NCBI GenBank assembly: GCA_041661445.1
Contig: JBAZUK010000001.1
Span: 1-64,000, forward strand
DNA length: 64,000 nt
Reading direction: 5' to 3'
DNA from: JBAZUK01 sp041661445
GTDB lineage: Bacteria > Chlamydiota > Chlamydiia > Chlamydiales > SM23-39
Translations under genes and position numbers: made by a program
Shown here: positions 1-9,370 of the stretch, piece after piece
How positions within the stretch are numbered: position 1 is the first letter of the stretch
Layout of the letters: each line of letters opens with the position of its first letter
The notes under the pieces: generated by a model
What the model was told of the DNA's origin: nothing
The model's database searches: none
The model's input: the letters and a program-made list of their open reading frames with translations, nothing else

Positions 1-3000
1 TATAAATGCAAATGACGGAGGAACCTCCACTGATGGAACGACATTTACAAATTTCGGTAATCTAACCGGAGGAATAGGAGAAGATACATTTAGGTTCCAT
101 AGTAATTATACAATATCCGGAAGTGTAAACGGAGGAACAGGATCTAATACTATCGATTATAATAGCGAAGCCGCATATTCAAGTTTGGTTTCTGTAGATC
201 TTCAGGAAGCGACAGCTACCGGAATCGGAGAAACTTTTAGCAATATAAGTTCATTCATCGGTCCAAGTGCTTTTAGTTCAACTAACATAGTTACTGGAGA
301 AAATTCAGGAGGAGATTGGCATATAACTTCAGATAATGCCTCCACATCACCTAATTCAATTGCATTTTCAAATTTCGGTAAAATATTAGGTGGCGCTGGA
401 TCTGATAACTTTATATTTGATGGCGATTATCGATTATCAGGAAGTATTGATGGAGGATCGACAGCAAGTAATACAATCACAGGTCCAAATTCTATAACTG
501 TTTGGGATATAAACGGTGCAAATGCAGGAACAATAAATCCAAATGCTCATGGAACAACAACTTTTGCAAATATTCAAAATCTAACCGGAGGAACAGGAGA
601 AGATACATTTAGGTTCCATAGCAATTATACAATAGCCGGAAATCTAGATGGAGGAATTACGGGTGTTAACACCATCGATTATAATAGCGTAGCCGCATAT
701 TCAAGTTTAGTTTCTGTAGATCTTCAGGCAGCGACAGCGACAGGAATAGGAGGAACTTTTAGCAATATAAGTTCATTCATCGGTCCAAGTACATTTAGTT
801 CAGATAATACAATTATAGGAAAAGATGCCGGAGGGAACTGGGATATAAATGCAAATGACGGAGGAACCACCCCTGATGGAACGACATTTACCAATTTCGG
901 TAATCTAACCGGAGGAATAGGAGAAGATACATATAGGTTCCATAGTAATTATACAATATCCGGAAGTGTAAACGGAGGAACAGGATCTAATACTATCGAT
1001 TATAATAGCGTAGCCGCATATTCAAGTTTAGTTTCTGTAGATCTTCAAGCAACGACAGCTACCGGAATCGAAGAAACTTTTAGCAATATAAGTTCATTCA
1101 TCGGTCCAAGTGCTTTTAGTTCAACTAACATAGTTACTGGAGAAAATTCAAGAGGAGCTTGGCATATAACTTCAGATAATGCCTCCACATCACCTAATTC
1201 AATTACATTTTCAAATTTCGGTAAAATACTAGGCGGCACGGGATCTGATAACTTTATATTTGATGGCGATTATCTATTATCAGGAAGTATTGATGGAGGA
1301 TCGACAGAAAGTAATACAATAACTGGTCCTGGTTCTGCAACTGTTTGGGACATAAACGGTTCAAATGCAGGAACGATAAACCCGAATGCTCATGGAACAA
1401 CAACTTTTGCAAATATTCAAAATCTAACCGGAGGAACAGGAGCAGATACATTTAGGTTTCATAGCAATTATACAATATCCGGAAATCTAACCGGAGGAAT
1501 TACGGGAGCTAATGCTGTCGATTATAATAGTGCAACTGCATATTCAAGTTTGGTTTCTGTAGATCTTCAGGAAGCGACAGCTACCGGAATAGGAGGAACT
1601 TTTAGCAATATAAGTTCATTTACAGGACCTTCAGCATTTAGTTCAACTAACATAGTTACTGGAGAAAATTCTGGAGGGGCTTGGCATATAACTTCAGATA
1701 ATGCCTCCACATCACCTAATTCAATTACATTTTCAAATTTCGGTAAAATATTAGGTGGCGCTGGATCTGATAACTTTATATTCGATGGCGATTATCTATT
1801 ATCAGGAAGTATTGATGGAGGATCAACGGCAAGCAATACAATTACAGGTCCAGGTTCTGCTACTGTTTGGGATATAAATGGTTCAAATGCAGGAACAATA
1901 AATCCAAGTGCTCATGGAACAACAACTTTTGCAAATATTCAAAATCTAACCGGAGGAACAGGAGCAGATACATTTAGGTTCCATAGTAATTATACAATAT
2001 CCGGAAATCTAGATGGAGGAATTACAGGCGTTAATACCATCGATTATAATAGTGCTGTCTCATATTCAAGTTTAGTTTCTGTAGATCTTCAGGAAGCGAC
2101 AGCGACAGGAATAGGAGGAACTTTTAGCAATATAAGTTCATTTACAGGACCTTCAGCATTTAGTTCAGCAAATACAATTATAGGAAAAGATGCCGGAGGG
2201 AACTGGGATATAAATGCAAATGACGGAGGAACCTCCCCTGATGGAACGACATTTGCCAATTTCGGTAATCTAACCGGAGGAATAGGAGCAGATACATATA
2301 GGTTCCATAGTAATTATACAATATCCGGAAGTGTAAACGGAGGAACAGGATCTAATACCATCGATTATAATAGCGTAGCCGCATATTCAAGTTTAGTTTC
2401 CATAAATCTTCAGGCAAGTACAGCTACCGGAATCGGAGGAACTTTTAGCAATATAAGTTCATTTACAGGACCTTCGGCATTTAGTTCAGATAATACAATT
2501 ATAGGAAAAGATGCCGGAGGGAACTGGGATATAAATGCAAATGACGGAGGAACCTCCCCTGATGGAACGACATTTGCCAATTTCGGTAATCTAACCGGAG
2601 GAATAGGAGCAGATACATATAGGTTCCATAGTAATTATACAATATCCGGAAATGTAAACGGAGGAACAGGATCTAATACCATCGATTATAATAGCGTAGC
2701 CGCATATTCAAGTTTAGTTTCTGTAGATCTTCAGGCAAGTACAGCTACCGGAATCGGAGGAATCTTTAGCAATATAAGTTCATTTACAGGACCTTCAGCA
2801 TTTAGTTCAGCAAATACAATTATAGGAAAAGATGTCGGAGGAAACTGGGGTATAAATGCAAATGACGGAGGAATTACCCCTGATGGAACGACATTTACAA
2901 ATTTCGGAAATCTAACCGGAGGAATAGGAGCAGATACATTTAGGTTCCATAGTAATTATACAATATCCGGAAATCTAACCGGAGGAATTACGGGAGCTAA

Positions 3001-6000
3001 TGCTATCGATTATAATAGCATAGCCGCATATTCGAGTTTAGTTTCCATAAATCTTCAGGCAAGTACAGCTACCGGAATCGGAGGAACTTTTAGCAATATA
3101 AGTTCATTTACAGGACCTTCAGCATTTAGTTCAACTAACATAGTTACTGGAGAAAATTCAGGAGGAGATTGGCATATAACTTCAGATAATGCCTCTACAT
3201 CACCTAGTTCAATTACATTTTCAAATTTCGGTAAAATACTAGGCGGCACTGGATCTGATAACTTTATATTTGATGGCGATTATCTATTATCAGGCAGTAT
3301 TGATGGAGGATCAACGGCAAGCAATACAATTGCAGGTCCTGGTTCTCCAACTGTTTGGGAAATAAACGGTTCAAATGCAGGAACGATAAACCCGAATGCT
3401 CATGGAACAACAACTTTTGCAAATATTCAAAATCTAACCGGAGGAAGTGGATCAGATACATTTAGGTTCCATAGCAATTATACAATATCCGGAAATCTAA
3501 ATGGAGGAATTACAGGTGCAAATACTATCGATTATAATAGTGGAGCCGCATATTCAAGTTTAGTTTCTGTAGATCTTCAAGCAACGACAGCTACAGGAAT
3601 CGGAGGAACTTTTAGCAATATAAGTTCATTTACAGGACCTTCAGCATTTAGTTCAGCAAATACAATTATAGGAAAAGATGTCGGAGGAAACTGGGACATA
3701 AATGCAAATGATGGAGGAACCGCCTCTGATGGAACGACATTTACTAATTTCGGTAATCTAACCGGAGGAAGTGGAGCAGATACATTTAGGTTTCATAGCA
3801 ATTATACAATATCTGGAAATCTTGATGGTGGAATCACAGGATCTAATACCATCGATTATAATAGCGGAACCGCATATTCGAGTTTAGTTTCTGTAGATCT
3901 TCAGGCAGTAACAGCTACCGGAATCGGAGGAACTTTTAGCAATATAAGTTCATTTACAGGATCTTCGACATTTAGTTCAGCAAATACATTAATAGGATTA
4001 AATACCGGAAATACATTTAACATCACAGGAAGCAGTTCAGGAAATGCAGGAGACGGAATAAATAGTGTTGACTTCACATCCTTTGGAACAATAACTGGCG
4101 GAAGCGGTAACGATATATTTAATGTAGAATCCGGTGGTAGCTTAAATACAATAAATTTAGGCTCAGGTGTCAATCAATTAAATATGAAAGCAGGTGCCGG
4201 GACAGTAGATACTGTAAATGGAGGCGGAACAGACAGCTATAGTTTGGTAGGAGGAACGATAAATAACTTATATGCAGGAGACGGTGATGATACATTTACA
4301 ATGGCAGGAACCAATATCGGGGATTTATTAGATGGCGGAAATGGAAATAATACGTTAATAATACCAAGCGGAACAAACATCTGGAACATTACCTCAAGCA
4401 ATCATGGAAATATTAATAGTTCGCAGGCAGGCATATTTGATTTTGATCAGATTCAGAATTTAACAGGAGGAAGTGGAGCAGATACATTCAATATTTCTGA
4501 CGGCATTTCAATAACTGGAACTATAAACGGAGGATCAGCCGGAACAAATACACTAAATTACAACTACACAACTCCAATAACGGTAACTTTAAGTTCGTAT
4601 GCAGCGACTGGCGCAAGTGGATCGGACGGATTAATAACAGCTGGATTTAGCAACATCACTAGCATAACTGGCGAAAGCGGAATCAATACATTAATAGGAT
4701 TAAATAGTGGAAATACATTTAACATCACAGGAAGTAATTTAGGAGATGCCGGAGATGGAATAAATAGCGTTAATTTTACTAACTTTAGAACAATAACTGG
4801 AGGTAATGGAAATGATACATTCAATGTAGAATCCGGCGGCAATTTAACTACTATTAATTTAGGATTAGGCATCAATCAGCTTAATATGAAAGCAGGAGCA
4901 GGAACAGTAGATACGGTAAATGGAGGCGGAACAGACAGCTATAGTTTGGTAGGAGGAACAATAAATAACTTATATGCAGGAGATGGCGATGATACATTTA
5001 CAATGGCTGGAACCAATATCGGGGATTTATTAGATGGCGGAAATGGAAATAATACGTTAATAATACCAAGCGGAATAAATACCTGGAACATTACTTCAAT
5101 CAATCATGGAAATATTGATAGTTCTCAGGCAGGGACATTTGATTTTGATCAGATTCAGAATTTAACGGGAGGAACAGGAGCAGATACATTCAACATTGCA
5201 GATGGCATCACTTTAACAGGATCTATAAACGGAGGATCAGGCGGAACAAATACAATAAATTATCAATACACAACTCCAATAACAGTAACTCTAAGTTCGT
5301 ATACAGCGACAGGCGTAAGCGGAACAGATGGAATAACTGCAGGATTTAGCAATATCACAGGTATAACCGGCGGCAGTGGAGCAAATATATTAATAGGGTT
5401 AGATACAGGAAATACATTCAACATCACAGGAAGCAGTTCAGGAAATGCAGGAGATGGAACGAATAGCATTAATTTTACTGACTTTGGAACGATAACCGGC
5501 GGAAGCGGTGATGATATATTCAATGTAGAATCCGGCGGTAGCTTAAATACAATAAATTTAGGCTCGGGTGTAAATCAATTGAATATGAAAGCGGGAGCTG
5601 GGACAGTAGATACTGTAAATGGAGGAGGAACAGATAGCTATGATTTAGTAGGTGGTGTGATAACTAATTTATATGCAGGAGATGGCAATGATACATTTAC
5701 ACTGGCAGGAACCAATATTGGAGGAATGTTAGACGGTGGAAATGGAAATAACACGTTAATAATACCAAGCGGAACAAATACCTGGAATATTACTTCAAGC
5801 AATCATGGAAACATTAATAGTTCTCAGGCAGGCATATTTGATTTTGACCAGATTCAGAATTTAACTGGAGGTACAGGAAACGATATATTCAATATTTCAG
5901 ATGGCATTTCAATAACTGGAACTATAAACGGAGGATCAGCTGGAACAAATACAATAAATTATAACTACACGTCTCCAATAGTAGTAACTCTAAGTTCATA

Positions 6001-7642
6001 TACAGCTACAGGCGCAAGCGGAACAGACGGACCTATAACAGGGGGATTCGGCAATATAACAAACATAAATGGTGGCAGCGCTTCAAATACATTAATAGGA
6101 TCAAACAGCGGAAATACATTCAGCATTACGGGAAATAACTTAGGGGATGCAGGAGTTGGAACAAATTATGTTGGCTTTACATCCTTTGGAACTATAAACG
6201 GAGGAAATGGAAATGATATATTCAACGTAGAAGCGGGCGGCAATTTAACTAGGATTAATTTAGGATCGGGCGTCAATCAATTAAATATGAAAGCAGGGTC
6301 TGGAACAGTCGATACAGTATATGGAGGGGGAACAGATAGTTATAGTTTGGTAGGAGGGGTGATAAATAATTTATATGCAGGAAATGGCAATGATACATTT
6401 ACAATGGCAGGAACCAATATTGGGGGAATGTTAGACGGTGGCAATGGCAATAATACATTAATAATTCCGGATGGAATAAATACTTGGAGTATCACTGGTG
6501 TTAATGCCGGAAATGTTAATAGTTCGCAGGCAGGAAGTTTTAATTTTGATAAGATACAGAATTTAGCTTCAACTTCAGGAAATAATAATTTTATAATAGG
6601 ACCCGCAGGAGAAATTTCAGGAAATTTAAATGGAGGAAATTTAGGAGAAAATATATTAGATTACAATAGTCTTTCTTACAATAATCCGGTAACAATCAAT
6701 TTAAATTCCATGAGCGCTGCAGCTATAGGTGGCGCCTTTAATAACATTGATGAAATAATTAGTGATGCTAATTTTAGTTTAACAAATGAGATTATCGGTA
6801 ACGACATAGGAGGTAATTGGAATATTGATGGAATAAATACAGGAACAGCTCCTATTGGTGAAAATTCAATCAAGTTTACCAATTTTGGAAAAGTTTTTGG
6901 CGGCAATGGCAACGATGTATTTATATTTATCGGCTCGCAAATAGAATCCGGCATAGATGGAATGGGAGGTATTAATACATTCATTGGTCCTAATGTTGAT
7001 ACGCTGTGGATGCTTACAGGATTAAATACCGGAACAATGCAACCTGATGGAGAAGGAGAAACGCCTTTTACAAATATTAATAATTTAGTAGGCGGCAGCG
7101 GAAATGATATTTTTGTATTTGGATTGAATGGTTTAATTACTGGAACGATTGATGGAAAAGAGGGGGAAAATACTTTAGCAGGACCTGATCTTAATCTTAC
7201 ATGGTACATTACTGATATGAATAAAGGATATGTAGATGGAATTGCAAGTTTTGAAAATATTCAAAATCTAACCGGTGGAATTTTAAGCGATGTATTTGTA
7301 TTAAGCGATCAGGCAGGTACTAGCGGAATTTTAAATGGCGGTCTTGGAGAAATAAATACTTTGGACTACTCTGCATATACCACTCCTGTGGTTGTGGATC
7401 TGTCAAACGGCACTGCAACAAATATTGGACATATTGAAAATATTCAGAATGTTATTTTGAACCAACAAATCGAAGATATCGGATATTTCACATTTCTGGA
7501 TATTACTTATGACCTAAAAGGAATGTATATAGACAATTATGATTACGTTCTTGAGAACTCTGAAAGATTTTATAATAAATTAAATAGAATAATAAAAAAT
7601 CAAATTTTTAAAAATTATCTTATCGAATCCGCCTTAAAATGA
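1..7642 (+). CDS. Giant RTX-like repeat exoprotein, 5'-truncated by the window edge
   Basis: The reading frame is open from base 2 with no start signal, and the repeats run off the left edge, so only about 2,546 C-terminal residues are visible. Almost all of it is tandem modules rich in Gly, Asn, Thr and Ser that carry the RTX-type signature GGxGxDxF (over 20 copies, such as GGTGADTF and GGSGNDIF). This signature is known to bind calcium in hemolysin-type repeats. Other recurring pieces are W-x-I-x-G-x-N-x-G and LDY-x2-Y-x3-V-x-VDL-x4-ATGI. The last ~115 residues (from LSDQAG) match the C-terminus of the exoprotein at 9370-12486. A TpsB gene follows 114 bases downstream. I infer a secreted or surface-anchored TPS substrate, but its N-terminal secretion domain lies outside the window. 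A non-TPS autotransported or RTX-type adhesin is the alternative. Confidence 0.85.
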   Translation, partial: INANDGGTSTDGTTFTNFGNLTGGIGEDTFRFHSNYTISGSVNGGTGSNTIDYNSEAAYSSLVSVDLQEATATGIGETFSNISSFIGPSAFSSTNIVTGENSGGDWHITSDNASTSPNSIAFSNFGKILGGAGSDNFIFDGDYRLSGSIDGGSTASNTITGPNSITVWDINGANAGTINPNAHGTTTFANIQNLTGGTGEDTFRFHSNYTIAGNLDGGITGVNTIDYNSVAAYSSLVSVDLQAATATGIGGTFSNISSFIGPSTFSSDNTIIGKDAGGNWDINANDGGTTPDGTTFTNFGNLTGGIGEDTYRFHSNYTISGSVNGGTGSNTIDYNSVAAYSSLVSVDLQATTATGIEETFSNISSFIGPSAFSSTNIVTGENSRGAWHITSDNASTSPNSITFSNFGKILGGTGSDNFIFDGDYLLSGSIDGGSTESNTITGPGSATVWDINGSNAGTINPNAHGTTTFANIQNLTGGTGADTFRFHSNYTISGNLTGGITGANAVDYNSATAYSSLVSVDLQEATATGIGGTFSNISSFTGPSAFSSTNIVTGENSGGAWHITSDNASTSPNSITFSNFGKILGGAGSDNFIFDGDYLLSGSIDGGSTASNTITGPGSATVWDINGSNAGTINPSAHGTTTFANIQNLTGGTGADTFRFHSNYTISGNLDGGITGVNTIDYNSAVSYSSLVSVDLQEATATGIGGTFSNISSFTGPSAFSSANTIIGKDAGGNWDINANDGGTSPDGTTFANFGNLTGGIGADTYRFHSNYTISGSVNGGTGSNTIDYNSVAAYSSLVSINLQASTATGIGGTFSNISSFTGPSAFSSDNTIIGKDAGGNWDINANDGGTSPDGTTFANFGNLTGGIGADTYRFHSNYTISGNVNGGTGSNTIDYNSVAAYSSLVSVDLQASTATGIGGIFSNISSFTGPSAFSSANTIIGKDVGGNWGINANDGGITPDGTTFTNFGNLTGGIGADTFRFHSNYTISGNLTGGITGANAIDYNSIAAYSSLVSINLQASTATGIGGTFSNISSFTGPSAFSSTNIVTGENSGGDWHITSDNASTSPSSITFSNFGKILGGTGSDNFIFDGDYLLSGSIDGGSTASNTIAGPGSPTVWEINGSNAGTINPNAHGTTTFANIQNLTGGSGSDTFRFHSNYTISGNLNGGITGANTIDYNSGAAYSSLVSVDLQATTATGIGGTFSNISSFTGPSAFSSANTIIGKDVGGNWDINANDGGTASDGTTFTNFGNLTGGSGADTFRFHSNYTISGNLDGGITGSNTIDYNSGTAYSSLVSVDLQAVTATGIGGTFSNISSFTGSSTFSSANTLIGLNTGNTFNITGSSSGNAGDGINSVDFTSFGTITGGSGNDIFNVESGGSLNTINLGSGVNQLNMKAGAGTVDTVNGGGTDSYSLVGGTINNLYAGDGDDTFTMAGTNIGDLLDGGNGNNTLIIPSGTNIWNITSSNHGNINSSQAGIFDFDQIQNLTGGSGADTFNISDGISITGTINGGSAGTNTLNYNYTTPITVTLSSYAATGASGSDGLITAGFSNITSITGESGINTLIGLNSGNTFNITGSNLGDAGDGINSVNFTNFRTITGGNGNDTFNVESGGNLTTINLGLGINQLNMKAGAGTVDTVNGGGTDSYSLVGGTINNLYAGDGDDTFTMAGTNIGDLLDGGNGNNTLIIPSGINTWNITSINHGNIDSSQAGTFDFDQIQNLTGGTGADTFNIADGITLTGSINGGSGGTNTINYQYTTPITVTLSSYTATGVSGTDGITAGFSNITGITGGSGANILIGLDTGNTFNITGSSSGNAGDGTNSINFTDFGTITGGSGDDIFNVESGGSLNTINLGSGVNQLNMKAGAGTVDTVNGGGTDSYDLVGGVITNLYAGDGNDTFTLAGTNIGGMLDGGNGNNTLIIPSGTNTWNITSSNHGNINSSQAGIFDFDQIQNLTGGTGNDIFNISDGISITGTINGGSAGTNTINYNYTSPIVVTLSSYTATGASGTDGPITGGFGNITNINGGSASNTLIGSNSGNTFSITGNNLGDAGVGTNYVGFTSFGTINGGNGNDIFNVEAGGNLTRINLGSGVNQLNMKAGSGTVDTVYGGGTDSYSLVGGVINNLYAGNGNDTFTMAGTNIGGMLDGGNGNNTLIIPDGINTWSITGVNAGNVNSSQAGSFNFDKIQNLASTSGNNNFIIGPAGEISGNLNGGNLGENILDYNSLSYNNPVTINLNSMSAAAIGGAFNNIDEIISDANFSLTNEIIGNDIGGNWNIDGINTGTAPIGENSIKFTNFGKVFGGNGNDVFIFIGSQIESGIDGMGGINTFIGPNVDTLWMLTGLNTGTMQPDGEGETPFTNINNLVGGSGNDIFVFGLNGLITGTIDGKEGENTLAGPDLNLTWYITDMNKGYVDGIASFENIQNLTGGILSDVFVLSDQAGTSGILNGGLGEINTLDYSAYTTPVVVDLSNGTATNIGHIENIQNVILNQQIEDIGYFTFLDITYDLKGMYIDNYDYVLENSERFYNKLNRIIKNQIFKNYLIESALK
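281..3982 (+). repeat. Coding tandem array of ~321-bp and ~522-bp modules
   Basis: Two module lengths alternate within the giant exoprotein: about 321 bases (107 residues) and about 522 bases (174 residues). The long one is the short one plus a ~67-residue WDING...TFANIQNLTGG insert. Anchor words put boundaries near 281, 803, 1124, 1646, 2171, 2492, 2813, 3134 and 3659. The modules at 2171-2491 and 2492-2812 differ at only nine of 321 bases by my count. One module is a codon longer (324). All lengths are multiples of three, so recombination between modules would keep the frame. The array continues upstream to base 1. Confidence 0.9.
3983..6787 (+). repeat. Coding tandem array of ~702-bp (234-residue) modules
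   Basis: A second repeat class in the same protein has anchors (Asn-Thr-Leu-Ile-Gly and close variants) at 3983, 4685, 5384 and 6086, giving spacings of 702, 699 and 702 bases. Each unit carries GNTFNITG, GGxGNDxFNVESGG, NQLNMKAG, a GGGTDSY segment, AGxGxDTFTMAGTNIG and NxxSSQAGxFDFDQIQNL. The fourth copy diverges towards its end and passes into a degenerate C-terminal part near 6790. Copies are more diverged than those of the upstream array. Confidence 0.88.
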
Positions 7643-7659
7643 TCAGATGTCTTTTATTT

Positions 7660-7690
7660 CCTAGGCAAATAAAATTTAGGTTTTTTTTTA
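7660..7690 (+). terminator. Possible weak intrinsic terminator after the giant exoprotein gene
   Basis: A short CCTA(G)...(T)TAGG stem with an 11-base AT-rich loop is followed directly by a run of ten T. It sits 18 bases after the stop codon and before the next gene. The stem is only 4-5 pairs, so it may give partial termination only. Confidence 0.35.
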
Positions 7691-7756
7691 ATTTTTTTTA
7701 TAGAAACAATTTAAAAAATAAATTATATGTTAAGTTGGTGTAATTGTGATCAACTT

Positions 7757-9370
7757 ATGTTAAAAAAATTTATTTTTATTTTTTTTGTCTTAATATCTGC
7801 CGGTTATTCGCAAGAAATAAAATTGAAATCAATTGTTTATATAGATGACTATAAAAATTTTTCTGGCAATGCGAAAACTGATGGAATAAATTTCATTGGG
7901 TTTAATCCGCCTGATAAAACAGAACTCATCAGACGGACAAAACCATTTTTAGGAAAAGCGATTTCATTAGAGCTGATTGATGAAATAAAAAAGAAAACAC
8001 TTCTTTTCTATAGAGACGAAGGTTTTTTTGTTGTTGATGTTTCTGCTTTAGCTAATCAGGATATAACAGATGGAAGTTTAAAAATATTAGTAACTGTAGG
8101 AAAAACAGGTAATGTTAAAGTTGAAGGGAATAAGTATTTTTCTAAACAGCAGTATCTAAAAGGATTTGATTTAAGAAAAGGAGATCAGGTAAATGAAAAT
8201 CAAGTAGTAAAAGATCTCTATTGGTTAAATTTATCTCCTTATAGGAATGTTGATATAATCTACGAAAAGGGGAAAGAGATCGGTTATACTGATATAACTT
8301 TAAAAGCAAATGACATCAAACCGATGAAAGTAATCGCAGGTTATGATCATTCCAAATATCAGATTGCCGGATCTAACAGATTTACTTTAGGATTTAATTT
8401 AGGGAATTTATTTTATAATTCTCATCAGCTTAACTTTCAGCTTATGGGTTCTCCGGAAATTGGTAGATGGGCCGGTCTGAATGGGTCTTATATTATACCT
8501 CTTCCCTGGAAAAACTCATTAAAAGTTTATGGCTGCTATGTCAGATCTAAACCTGAGGAAAAACCAATCAATCTAAGCGAAGGGGACAACCTTATCGGAA
8601 AGTTTTGGCAGATAAGCCCCAGATATAATTTTTATTTCAAGACATATTCAACTTACTATCAAACTCTGCAATTAGGATATGATTTCAAAAGGACAAACAA
8701 TTTCTTAGAAATAATCGATGGTGTAGTATCTCTGAATAAAATAGATATTTCCCAGTTTTTGATTAGATACGAAGGCGAAAAAAAATTTAAAAAGGGCGGA
8801 ATATTCTTCGGCGCTTCAATGTACATCAGTCCAGGATCAATGACAGATAACAATAAGACCAGGAACTTTGATGTTACAAGGCCCGGGGCCAAAAGCGAAT
8901 ATTACTATTTTACGTTTAACTTCGATTCAATCTGGAGATTTTCAGAATATCTTTTCTGGGCATTTAGTTCCTATATTCAAACAACTACATCCAAGCTTTT
9001 GCCGATTGAAGAACTTTCACTTGGGGGAATGTACACAGTAAGAGGATATCCTGAAAATGAGATTATTTCCGATCGTGGTTTTTATATGAGAAATGAGCTT
9101 AGGTTAAAAGAAATGTCTTTCTATAACAAAAAATCAAATATTCAGTTTTTGGGATTTATTGATTATGGATACGGAAATGATGTTGATCAGAATATTCTGG
9201 ATAAAAATAATGCACATCTTTTATCGATAGGTCCTGGACTTAGATATAATTTAAAAGAACTGCTGACAGTTAAATTTGATTATGGTTTTCAGTTAAAAGA
9301 GATCTATGGAAGACTGTTTGGCAAAAACATTGATTCAGAGGCTCATTTAAGTGTTTATTGGGAATTCTAA
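7757..9370 (+). CDS. TpsB-family outer-membrane transporter (ShlB/FhaC/HecB type)
   Basis: This is an outer-membrane beta-barrel transporter that exports a TpsA partner from the periplasm. It is 537 residues long from the ATG chosen here; an earlier in-frame ATG at 7727 would put ten polar residues before the signal peptide (MLKKFIFIFFVLISAGYS), so the later one is preferred. Residues ~50-190 hold two POTRA-like regions (GNVKVEGNKYFS, the LxPYRNVD stretch). The rest is a 16-strand-type barrel with the Omp85/TpsB loop-6 motif VRGY (SLGGMYTVRGYPEN) and a terminal aromatic strand ending in Phe. Length and architecture fit FhaC/ShlB. The stop overlaps the ATG of the next gene by one base (TAATG), implying translational coupling with its substrate. 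Confidence 0.9.
   Translation: MLKKFIFIFFVLISAGYSQEIKLKSIVYIDDYKNFSGNAKTDGINFIGFNPPDKTELIRRTKPFLGKAISLELIDEIKKKTLLFYRDEGFFVVDVSALANQDITDGSLKILVTVGKTGNVKVEGNKYFSKQQYLKGFDLRKGDQVNENQVVKDLYWLNLSPYRNVDIIYEKGKEIGYTDITLKANDIKPMKVIAGYDHSKYQIAGSNRFTLGFNLGNLFYNSHQLNFQLMGSPEIGRWAGLNGSYIIPLPWKNSLKVYGCYVRSKPEEKPINLSEGDNLIGKFWQISPRYNFYFKTYSTYYQTLQLGYDFKRTNNFLEIIDGVVSLNKIDISQFLIRYEGEKKFKKGGIFFGASMYISPGSMTDNNKTRNFDVTRPGAKSEYYYFTFNFDSIWRFSEYLFWAFSSYIQTTTSKLLPIEELSLGGMYTVRGYPENEIISDRGFYMRNELRLKEMSFYNKKSNIQFLGFIDYGYGNDVDQNILDKNNAHLLSIGPGLRYNLKELLTVKFDYGFQLKEIYGRLFGKNIDSEAHLSVYWEF

Noticed and set aside
281..6787. Regular repeats that could suggest a CRISPR array
   Set aside because: The periods (321, 522, 702 bases) are multiples of three, the repeats are coding in one frame throughout, and there are no short palindromic repeats with unique spacers.
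6676..7209. Open frame of 177 codons on the - strand
   Set aside because: It lies antisense to the giant exoprotein gene. Its Pro/Leu/Val-rich sequence is what the complement of Gly/Asn/Thr repeat codons gives, and no start signal or homology was recognised. The same applies to the other antisense frames between 1045 and 5523.
9358..9369. TTG start four codons upstream of the first TpsA
   Set aside because: The ATG at 9370 overlaps the tpsB stop (TAATG) and begins a better signal peptide.
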